This document shows positions 24,742-29,981 of a stretch of 34,514 bases of DNA, piece by piece. Under the pieces are notes generated by a model. It searched no databases. It had not been told where the DNA came from and saw nothing but the letters and a program-made list of their open reading frames with translations. The translations under genes and the position numbers were made by a program. Each line of letters starts with the position of its first letter. Position 1 is the first letter of the stretch. Origin of the DNA: a virus; IMG/VR virus record IMGVR_UViG_3300038701_000246, positions 1 to 34,514 of that record; one strand, written 5' to 3'.

Positions 24742-24927
24742 ATGGATAGCCAAGAGTTTGCACAAGAGTACCCGTGGATCACGTGGGCAAAGGCTTACAA
24801 GATCGCCAAAGAGCACGGTCTCGAAACTGAGTTAGCATGCGAGGCGCACGATGAGGTAAAGACGCGCGGCACTATCGGCGCAATCGAAGTCAACACGCAG
24901 TCGCTCTTGCTTTGGCTTGGGTACTAA
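24742..24927 (+). CDS. First early protein, unknown
   Basis: The frame is open from 24577, but the ATG at 24742 is preferred: it follows AGGGA at a 9-base distance, and the upstream part reads like untranslated AT-rich leader (low-complexity Asn/His/Lys/Ser). The product, 61 aa, begins MDSQEFAQEYPWITWAKAYK and ends NTQSLLLWLGY. It is mixed-charge, soluble and matches no family I know. As the first gene after the genome-end region it holds the position of T7 gene 0.x host-takeover genes. A terminator hairpin follows. Confidence 0.5.
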   Translation: MDSQEFAQEYPWITWAKAYKIAKEHGLETELACEAHDEVKTRGTIGAIEVNTQSLLLWLGY

Positions 24928-24947
24928 TACGCCCGCTTTAGCACAAG

Positions 24948-24972
24948 ACCCTCAGTAGAACGCTGAGGGTTT
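24948..24972 (+). terminator. Terminator after first early gene
   Basis: ACCCTCAG and CTGAGGGT are perfect 8-bp arms with the loop TAGAACG, followed by only TT. A stable hairpin separating the first early gene from the GP88-like gene. Confidence 0.6.
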
Positions 24973-25055
24973 ACACAGGGTCGCCGCCCTTTTGTCTCTA
25001 TCTCCCAGGACAAACTAGGCGCGTGACTCTCTGTAAACCTTCAACCAATAGGTGA

Positions 25056-25065
25056 TACTATGGAC
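25056..25065 (+). promoter_or_regulatory. TACTATGGAC promoter-like motif 1
   Basis: The upstream bases give TAGGTGATACTATGG, very close to the SP6 promoter core TAGGTGACACTATAG. The motif overlaps the ATG proposed for the GP88-like gene. Confidence 0.5.
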
Positions 25066-25824
25066 GCCCTTATTCAATTTAGTTCTCTCGCTGCTGCACG
25101 TCGTCACGCTGGCCAAGTAAGCGCTCGTAACTCTAAGATGCCCGGTAGCTCTTTCGCTATCTCAGCGAAGCACTGCAAGGTTGGCGCTAAGCTTGCCAAG
25201 ATTGAGGGTAGCACATGCCACAAGTGTTACGCGCTCAAGCTACAAAAGATGCGCCCTAGCGTAGATCAGGGGTGGACTTCAAACCTTGAGCTTTCCACGC
25301 AGGCAATCGCTGATAACCCTGAAATGTGGGTCGCGGCAATGGTCAAGCAGATTGAGCACTTCGCAATCAAGACAGGTGCACCCTATCATCGCTGGTTTGA
25401 CAGCGGCGACCTGCAGTCTATCGAAATGCTCTCAGCAATCTGCGAGGTTGCTGTCATGACGCCCGGCATTAAGCACTGGCTGCCCACGCGTGAGGCTAAG
25501 ATTGTTAAGACCTACCGTGACGCTGGCGGTTATGTGCCTGCAAACCTAATCATCCGCGTATCATCCACCATGATTGATGACGCACCTATTGCATCGCATG
25601 CTCACACGTCCACGGTGCACCGTAAATCATCAACGCCGCACGGCCATGAATGCCCGGCCTACCGTACACACCAAGCGACTGATGGTAGCTTTGAGGTACT
25701 GTCTGACGAGCACTACGCGTCCCTAAACCGTGACGGTAAAAAGCCCTATGACTTTGGTCACTGTGGCGAGTGCCGTGCCTGTTGGTCTCGTGACGTCACT
25801 AACGTGAGCTATGGCTTGCACTAA
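25060..25824 (+). CDS. GP88-like Cys-rich protein
   Basis: A 254-aa protein with two cysteine clusters: HCKVGAKLAKIEGSTCHKCY near the N-terminus and GHCGECRACWSRDVTNVSYG at the C-terminus. The middle carries PYHRWFDSGDLQS and HWLPTREAKIVKTY. This pattern matches the gene-product-88 family of actinophages and marine phages; its function is unknown and the cysteines suggest a metal or Fe-S site. The start is debatable: a weak AGGTGA lies four bases upstream, and the ATG is part of the TACTATGGAC motif, so a transcript starting at that motif would lack it. Next to it is a methylase-like gene. Confidence 0.7.
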   Translation: MDALIQFSSLAAARRHAGQVSARNSKMPGSSFAISAKHCKVGAKLAKIEGSTCHKCYALKLQKMRPSVDQGWTSNLELSTQAIADNPEMWVAAMVKQIEHFAIKTGAPYHRWFDSGDLQSIEMLSAICEVAVMTPGIKHWLPTREAKIVKTYRDAGGYVPANLIIRVSSTMIDDAPIASHAHTSTVHRKSSTPHGHECPAYRTHQATDGSFEVLSDEHYASLNRDGKKPYDFGHCGECRACWSRDVTNVSYGLH

Positions 25825-25847
25825 TTAATCCCTCTCTAGCATTAAAC

Positions 25848-25857
25848 TACTATGGAC
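25848..25857 (+). promoter_or_regulatory. TACTATGGAC promoter-like motif 2
   Basis: Intergenic copy (AACTACTATGGACAAAG) between the GP88-like and methylase-like genes, well placed to drive the latter. The ATG within it opens only an 11-codon frame (25852-25887), unlikely to be a gene. Confidence 0.55.
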
Positions 25858-25903
25858 AAAGACGGCCAGGCCGCGCTGAACCCTTAGACTTGGAGTAAAC
25901 CCA

Positions 25904-26638
25904 ATGCAAAAAGTACTTTCTCTCTTTGATCTCACTGGCAACATGGTGCGCCCTTGGGCAGAAGCAGGTCACATCTGTTTCATCGTGGATACACAGCATG
26001 AGAACGAGGGGATTGTTGAGACATTCCCAGAAACGGGCGGCGCTATCATTGCCGTGAATATAGACCTAAGCGACGCTGATGACGTCAAGTATCTCGCTAA
26101 TTGGGTCCAGCCTGACATCATCTTTTCTTTCCCGCCATGCACTGACCTAGCGGTAAGCGGTGCGCGGCACTTCAAGGCCAAGGCTGAGCGTGATCCTAAC
26201 TTCCAAGTTAACGCTGCTCTCTTAGCGTCAACCGCCAAGTTAATCGCTGCGTGGATGCTCAAAGACCACGGCAAGCAAGTCCCTTGGTTCGCTGAGAACC
26301 CTGTTTCTGTCCTGTCTACGCTGTGGCGCAAGCCGGATCACACGTTCAACCCATGCGACTACGGAGGCTATCTCTCGCCGTCTGAGTATGAGCATCCGCT
26401 TTACCCTGATGTCATCCCAGCGCGTGACGCGTACACAAAGAAGACATGTCTGTGGTCTGGCGGTGGCTTCAAGATGCCCACGCCTATGCCCGTTGAACCG
26501 GAAACAGCAGGGGCAGGCGAGACCACGCCACTACACGCCAAGCTAGGCGGCAAGTCCATGCGAACTAAGAACATCCGAAGCGCTACCCCTCGAGGCTTCG
26601 CCAAGGCTGTCTATCTCGCCAACGTGCAGTCTGCCTAA
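25904..26638 (+). CDS. Cytosine-5 DNA methyltransferase-like protein
   Basis: A 244-aa protein with the skeleton of C5-methylases. The motif I-like segment SLFDLTG (residues 6-12) would bind SAM. An acidic D29 follows VCFIVD-type strand 2 (CFIVDTQ). The motif IV-like segment FSFPPCTDLAVSG carries the candidate nucleophile C79 after PP, and WFAENPVSVL (E131-N132-P133) takes the place of the usual ENV. Downstream, GGKSMRTKNIRSATPRGFAKA resembles a short target/motif IX-X region. It is small for the family and has no obvious target-recognition domain. It may modify phage DNA to evade restriction or act on a different base context. The start has GGAG nine bases upstream. Confidence 0.65.
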   Translation: MQKVLSLFDLTGNMVRPWAEAGHICFIVDTQHENEGIVETFPETGGAIIAVNIDLSDADDVKYLANWVQPDIIFSFPPCTDLAVSGARHFKAKAERDPNFQVNAALLASTAKLIAAWMLKDHGKQVPWFAENPVSVLSTLWRKPDHTFNPCDYGGYLSPSEYEHPLYPDVIPARDAYTKKTCLWSGGGFKMPTPMPVEPETAGAGETTPLHAKLGGKSMRTKNIRSATPRGFAKAVYLANVQSA

Positions 26639-26665
26639 TCAATCCCTCAAAGGAGTATTACCCTC

Positions 26666-26830
26666 ATGAAGACCCAACGCATTGCTAACGCTAAGCTCGC
26701 CCGAGTGCTCACTACTATGGACGGCACGAGCATCACCCACGCCATCACCAAGCGCAAGAACGCCAGCCGTCGCGAGCGTTCCCTTGCCTACAAGATCCGC
26801 AATCGCCGCACCCAAGGAGTAGCAGCATAA
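26666..26830 (+). CDS. Small basic early protein, unknown
   Basis: A 54-aa frame with a good ribosome-binding site (AAAGGAG, 10 bases before the ATG). The product is strongly basic: MKTQRIANAKLARVL at the start, then ITKRKNASRRERSLAYKIR. Its stop overlaps the next start (TAATG), so it sits in a tightly coupled string of early genes. It contains promoter-like motif 3. A nucleic-acid or ribosome-binding role would fit the charge, but no family is recognised. Confidence 0.6.
   Translation: MKTQRIANAKLARVLTTMDGTSITHAITKRKNASRRERSLAYKIRNRRTQGVAA
26713..26722 (+). promoter_or_regulatory. TACTATGGAC promoter-like motif 3
   Basis: CACTACTATGGACGG lies inside the 54-aa basic gene (read there as Thr-Thr-Met-Asp). 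Its position would serve the small early genes that follow. Confidence 0.45.
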
Positions 26831-27048
26831 TGAAGACCGTAACCATTTCAATTGATGCCGCACGGAACGCGGTAACGTGTATCCAACTGCAAGCCCTAGA
26901 AGGCAAAAGGCTAGTAGAGGAGGCGGCAGAAAACTTCGATCATAACTATGCGACCATTGAAGACGCCTTAGTGATCCTACGGGACCTCGAAGCATCTCAG
27001 ATCGAGCTACTGGCCGCCATCGACAGCGTGGAGGAGGAAGCAGCATGA
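26830..27048 (+). CDS. Small acidic early protein, unknown
   Basis: A 72-aa protein with about 15 acidic against 5 basic residues, predicted helical (ALEGKRLVEEAAENFDH, then LEASQIELLAAIDSVEEEAA). The start overlaps the preceding stop and the end overlaps a 29-codon membrane frame. Small acidic early proteins of T7-like phages often bind host enzymes or mimic DNA, but nothing here proves that. Confidence 0.6.
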   Translation: MKTVTISIDAARNAVTCIQLQALEGKRLVEEAAENFDHNYATIEDALVILRDLEASQIELLAAIDSVEEEAA

Positions 27049-27134
27049 GTACCGACCAGGCCTTTCACTTCGCGGTAACCGCCGCAATCGTATTCATCAG
27101 CAGCGTGGGCCTGACCGCTCTCGCTTGCCTCTAA
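27045..27134 (+). CDS. 29-aa single-helix membrane peptide
   Basis: ATG overlaps the stop of the upstream gene (ATGA), and the GGAGGAAGCAGC before it is a good ribosome-binding site. The peptide starts MSTDQAFHFAV and is otherwise one hydrophobic helix (AAIVFISSVGLTALACL). Coupling and composition suggest a real small membrane protein; it is too short to assign by similarity. Confidence 0.5.
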   Translation: MSTDQAFHFAVTAAIVFISSVGLTALACL

Positions 27135-27154
27135 CACCTAAGGAGTAACCCGAC

Positions 27155-27382
27155 ATGACGAAGAAGTATTGCCCCGAAGAGCACCGCAAAGTTTATGATG
27201 CCTACACAAAGATGCTCGATGATTCCGCTAAGTATCTCGATTGGTTTAGCGAGATGCTAGACAGCTACGAGCGTACAGAAGACGACCCAGAAGACCGTGA
27301 AATGTATGCCGATGCAGCCCATGACGTGCGCCAATTGATTGAAGCGCTGAGCCATGAAGTGCAGCGCCGCATCAAGTACTAA
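27155..27382 (+). CDS. Small acidic early protein, unknown
   Basis: A 75-aa protein preceded by CTAAGGAGTAACC. It is helical and acidic overall (about 19 acidic, 12 basic), with an acidic middle (ERTEDDPEDREMYADAAHD). It may be part of the host-takeover set. No recognisable motif. It lies 14 bases before the ATG of the next small gene. Confidence 0.6.
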   Translation: MTKKYCPEEHRKVYDAYTKMLDDSAKYLDWFSEMLDSYERTEDDPEDREMYADAAHDVRQLIEALSHEVQRRIKY

Positions 27383-27396
27383 GGAGAACGCAGCCG

Positions 27397-27594
27397 ATGC
27401 CTAGTGACACAGTTAACGTATGGGACACCGCAACGTGGCCCAAGCTCACCGACCTGCGCCAACAACTGCGCGATGATATCTTTGACCATGATCCATATGC
27501 GATGGACGCTGGTCGCCTCGATGCACTCGAGCGGTCCCTCGCTTGGGTGGAACAGGACATCGCCGCAGGTTTAACACTTGACTATCCTTTTTAA
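27397..27594 (+). CDS. Small acidic early protein, unknown
   Basis: A 65-aa protein after AAGGAGAACGCAGCCG. It is Asp-rich with an amphipathic end (AGRLDALERSLAWVEQDI). About 13 acidic and 5 basic residues. Third acidic small protein in a row. No family recognised. Confidence 0.55.
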   Translation: MPSDTVNVWDTATWPKLTDLRQQLRDDIFDHDPYAMDAGRLDALERSLAWVEQDIAAGLTLDYPF

Positions 27595-27644
27595 TTCGCC
27601 GTATCACTCCCTCGATGGAGAACAATCCGCAAAGGAATATACAC

Positions 27645-27654
27645 TACTATGGAC
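27645..27654 (+). promoter_or_regulatory. TACTATGGAC promoter-like motif 4
   Basis: CACTACTATGGACAATC sits between the 27397 and 27649 genes. Its ATG is also the best start codon for the downstream gene, 12 bases after AAAGGA. Confidence 0.5.
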
Positions 27655-28068
27655 AATCGCTCCACCATCCCAGACAACCGCGCCATCCTTGGCGACCTCC
27701 TCTACGCTGCCAACCTGATCGACAAGACCGTACACGACGACCCTATGATGAACCCTTGTCGCCGCATCCGTCGCCGTGAACTGGCTGAACGTCTGCGCTA
27801 CTACCACGATGAAGGAGTCTGCGTCGGCGGCATCGCTGAGGAAACCGGAAACCCTAACGCACAACTAGCGTCCACCCCTCCGCAGTATATGGGATGGGAC
27901 GAAGCCCGTCGCCTCATGGAAAGCGGACGCCGCTGCCTTCTCGATGGTATGGCGCACCGTATCACCGGAGACACCCTCGAGTGGCTCGATGAGTACAACG
28001 GGGAATGGCGCAAGGCTCACGTCAGTATGTCCCTGATCGACGCAGAGGATTGGCTCATTGTTCCTTAA
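27649..28068 (+). CDS. Early protein with small phage WDE/DW-type C-terminal domain
   Basis: 139 aa. Residues 1-75 are Arg-rich and unrecognised (CRRIRRRELAERLRYYHDEG, a possible helix-turn-helix-like segment). Residues 80-139 follow a pattern common in small phage proteins: MGWDEARRLMESGRR, then a beta hairpin with W, ending in LIDAEDWLIVP. That outline is loosely reminiscent of DUF2829/Tad2-like folds, which block Thoeris signalling, but I cannot confirm it. The start overlaps motif 4, so the real start could be a later Met. Confidence 0.45.
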   Translation: MDNRSTIPDNRAILGDLLYAANLIDKTVHDDPMMNPCRRIRRRELAERLRYYHDEGVCVGGIAEETGNPNAQLASTPPQYMGWDEARRLMESGRRCLLDGMAHRITGDTLEWLDEYNGEWRKAHVSMSLIDAEDWLIVP

Positions 28069-28249
28069 GCGTCTCGCTCGAAACCTTATTGTTCTCCTGT
28101 GTGTGTCACCCTTGGGGTGGCTCACGCTGGTGGCAATCCTAGCCCCCTTCTCTAAGGGAAAGGATCATTGGGCCTACGTGGGTTTAAGTGTCGCAGCGCA
28201 CCTTATGCTCGCTGGACTAATTTCATCCAAACCTGTAAAACGAAAATAA
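28058..28249 (+). CDS. Small two-helix membrane protein
   Basis: A 63-aa frame with a TTG start, eight bases after AGAGGA and overlapping the preceding gene by 11 bases. It has two hydrophobic segments (NLIVLLCVSPLGWLTLVAIL and GLSVAAHLMLAGLI) and a basic end (KPVKRK). It could be an early membrane protein involved in superinfection exclusion or host-envelope changes. Expression depends on a TTG start, so confidence is moderate. Confidence 0.5.
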   Translation: MFLKRLARNLIVLLCVSPLGWLTLVAILAPFSKGKDHWAYVGLSVAAHLMLAGLISSKPVKRK

Positions 28250-28265
28250 CCGTAGGAGGTATCTA

Positions 28266-28361
28266 GTGCTAAATGGGGATTTAACCACTAGAGCTAAACA
28301 TTATCTAAAAAAGAACCAACGCCGTCTCATGAAAGGATATGCACCATGGCAACCCGATTAG
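28266..28361 (+). CDS. 31-aa leader ORF ahead of MarR-like gene
   Basis: A GTG start lies five bases after a near-perfect AGGAGGT (28254-28260). The product starts LNGDLTTRAKHYLKKNQ and is basic. It overlaps the MarR-like start by 16 bases in another frame. The first bases CTAGTG pair with CACTAG at 28284-28289, which could occlude this start. It may be a translational regulator of the MarR-like gene or a small protein of its own. Confidence 0.35.
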   Translation: MLNGDLTTRAKHYLKKNQRRLMKGYAPWQPD

Positions 28362-28738
28362 ACCTTAGAAAACTCCACAGGGCCATTAAGTTGGTCGCTG
28401 AGATTGACCCGTTCATGACCATCACTCGCCTTGAGACGTTCCTTGCGTTCGCCTCAGACAAAGGCATCAACTCAGTGCAAGACCTCCGCGAGTACCTTGC
28501 GCTAACAGACATCAGCTCCAGCGCAGTATCACGCAACGTGAGCTATTGGATGGACCAGCAGTGGCTACGCCCTGATGGCACACGTCCAGATGGTGAAAAG
28601 TTTATTCGGTCGTACCCCGATCCGATGGACCACCGACGTAAGATGATGGAGTTGACCCCACGTGGACACAACTTCTGCGATAAACTTTACGAGGCTACCT
28701 ATGGCTTACCTGAACCAGAACAACACCTACACGACTAA
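28346..28738 (+). CDS. MarR-like winged-helix regulator
   Basis: A 130-aa protein with a winged helix. ITRLETFLAFASDKGINSVQDLREYL precedes the turn, SSSAVSRNVSYWMDQ (about residues 57-71) is the recognition helix, and the wing contains DPMDHRRKMMELTPRG (92-107), the D-R-R-x-x-x-L-T-x-x-G signature of MarR proteins. It starts after GAAAGGA and overlaps the integrase start by 38 bases, so both are translated together. With an integrase and a phage RNA polymerase gene downstream, it is the obvious candidate for a lysogeny repressor or directionality regulator. It lacks a recognisable ligand-binding helix set. Confidence 0.75.
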   Translation: MATRLDLRKLHRAIKLVAEIDPFMTITRLETFLAFASDKGINSVQDLREYLALTDISSSAVSRNVSYWMDQQWLRPDGTRPDGEKFIRSYPDPMDHRRKMMELTPRGHNFCDKLYEATYGLPEPEQHLHD

Positions 28739-29681
28739 GCGCATCGTCTGCCCCGTGACTGGCAAAGGACGCACTAAGACGTTCCCATCTCTGGGCCAGG
28801 CGCAAGCGTGGGAAGAACTAGCCCTAGCTGCACGTGCCGAAGGTAGAGAGCTACCGGATGCCCTTGGTCCTACTATGGACAGAACGCTAGAATCAGTCGT
28901 GCGTCGGCTGCTGGATGAGTTCTATCGGTACAAGACCAAGGCGACCTACGGCACTGCTCGGGGTACGCTCAACCGTCTCATGGTTCTTTGGGGCAAACAG
29001 TCCCCTATCAGCACAGTTCTCACCTCGGAGAACGTCTCGCGTTTCCTTGCGGACCTCATGGATCAAGGGCGCAGTGCGAGCTACGTCAATAGCTTCAACC
29101 AGTACTTCCGCAAGCTAAGCGAGTACTGTCACAAGTGGGGTTACATCGAGAAGCCTATCGACGTGCCTCCTACTCTCAAGCGAGAGCGCACTAAATTCGA
29201 ATGGTGTACTATGGACGAGGTGGATCAACTGGTACACCAGATGCCCAAACGATACGGACCCCTAGTGCGCTTTATCAATGCGACAGGCTTGCGTATCACC
29301 GAAGCCCTCACGATCACCCACAGAGACCTCGAGGATGGCCGTGTACGGGTGTTAGGCAAGGGAGTTAAGCTGAGATACGTCCCGCTATCAGAGACCGCTC
29401 AGCAGGCTCTCAGCGCCGTCCCTAAAGGTGAAGGCCCGGTGTTCAACATCAACTACCAGAGCCTCGCCTACGCCATGAAGGTGGCCAGTGTTCGCTGCGG
29501 GTTCATCCCAACGGTAACCCCGCACACCCTGCGTCACTCCTTTGCTTCTCGCCTAGCTCAGAAGGGCGTGGACATCGTGAAGCTACAGGAACTCATGGGC
29601 CACGCAGATATCTCTATGACCCGCAGGTATATGCACCTACATCCCGACTGGATGGACGAGGTTCACGATCTGTTGGACTGA
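28701..29681 (+). CDS. Tyrosine site-specific recombinase (integrase)
   Basis: The ATG at 28701 (GAGG, six bases upstream) gives 326 aa; ATG 28662 would add 13 residues and lacks a ribosome-binding site. The catalytic set is complete in order: R198 (GLRITEAL), K220/K223 (GKGVKLRYVP), H275-x-x-R278 (HTLRH), H301 (LMGHADIS) and nucleophile Y310 (TRRYMHL). An N-terminal arm-binding/core domain precedes it. It would integrate the circularised genome into the host, as in marine podoviruses that carry integrase next to the RNA polymerase. Two TACTATGGAC motifs lie inside. The downstream non-coding stretch is the natural place for attP. Confidence 0.92.
   Translation: MAYLNQNNTYTTKRIVCPVTGKGRTKTFPSLGQAQAWEELALAARAEGRELPDALGPTMDRTLESVVRRLLDEFYRYKTKATYGTARGTLNRLMVLWGKQSPISTVLTSENVSRFLADLMDQGRSASYVNSFNQYFRKLSEYCHKWGYIEKPIDVPPTLKRERTKFEWCTMDEVDQLVHQMPKRYGPLVRFINATGLRITEALTITHRDLEDGRVRVLGKGVKLRYVPLSETAQQALSAVPKGEGPVFNINYQSLAYAMKVASVRCGFIPTVTPHTLRHSFASRLAQKGVDIVKLQELMGHADISMTRRYMHLHPDWMDEVHDLLD
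28871..28880 (+). promoter_or_regulatory. TACTATGGAC promoter-like motif 5
   Basis: CCTACTATGGACAG lies within the integrase coding sequence (Pro-Thr-Met-Asp). Confidence 0.4.
29207..29216 (+). promoter_or_regulatory. TACTATGGAC promoter-like motif 6
   Basis: GTGTACTATGGACGAGG within the integrase gene, 336 bases after motif 5, upstream of the RNA polymerase gene. Confidence 0.4.
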
Positions 29682-29690
29682 TGTTCTCCA

Positions 29691-29776
29691 TTAGTGAGTT
29701 CACTAATATTAGTGAGAATCCATTGGTGAACTCGCGCAACCCTCTGTAATCATTAGCTTTTCTCGTTGGTAAACTC
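29691..29776. repeat. TTRGTRAACTC repeat cluster
   Basis: TTAGTGA-GT-TCACTAA (29691-29706) is a perfect palindrome whose right half is TTAGTGAACTC on the other strand (29696-29706). TTGGTGAACTC is at 29723-29733, TTGGTAAACTC at 29766-29776, and a partial TTAGTGA at 29709-29715. The spacing and two orientations suit arm-type sites for an integrase or operators for the MarR-like protein. Confidence 0.65.
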
Positions 29777-29869
29777 AGGAAATCAAGTGTTGACTTGTTG
29801 GGATATCGTTCCCTCAACAGCATATAGCGCCAGATAGGCGAGAGATTTCCTATAGATATCAGCGGGTAG

Positions 29870-29898
29870 CCCCAAACAAGTTCAATGCTTGGTCGGGG
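29870..29898 (+). terminator. Imperfect hairpin upstream of RNA polymerase gene
   Basis: CCCCAAACAAG pairs with CTTGGTCGGGG at nine of eleven positions around a 7-base loop. No U-tract. It could attenuate host transcription or be an RNase processing site ahead of RNA polymerase. Confidence 0.4.
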
Positions 29899-29926
29899 TT
29901 AATCCCTCAATAAGGGCCAATGGCAA

Positions 29927-29944
29927 TTAATTAACAGCCATACG
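29927..29944 (+). promoter_or_regulatory. TTAATTAACAGCCATAC-G element, copy 2
   Basis: It ends 38 bases before the RNA polymerase ATG. Identity with copy 3 continues past the G (CGCCCA). This would place RNA polymerase transcription under a phage- or host-recognised element. Confidence 0.55.
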
Positions 29945-29981
29945 CCCAGTCCCCTTTCAGATATCCCTAGGAGGAACACGA

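Larger units (their letters stand above)
29682..29981 (+). other. Non-coding region between integrase and RNA polymerase (candidate attP/control region)
   Basis: 300 bases without a gene. It contains a 16-bp palindrome and TTRGTRAACTC repeats (29691-29776), the inverted repeat CAAGT-GTTG-ACTTG (29784-29797), a long imperfect hairpin (29870-29898), a CCCT/AGGG hairpin (29904-29916), copy 2 of the 17-nt promoter-like element, and the strong RNA polymerase ribosome-binding site TAGGAGGAA. I did not find a clear tRNA 3' end that would mark attP. Confidence 0.55.

Noticed and set aside
25852-25887. Eleven-codon frame MDKDGQAALNP starting in motif 2
   Set aside because: Too short and without a ribosome-binding site; the ATG is explained by the promoter-like motif.
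29881-29920. GTTCAA/GGGGTTAATCCC as a tRNA 3' end marking attP
   Set aside because: T-loop spacing is wrong, there is no acceptor stem and no CCA-type end; it is better read as hairpins.
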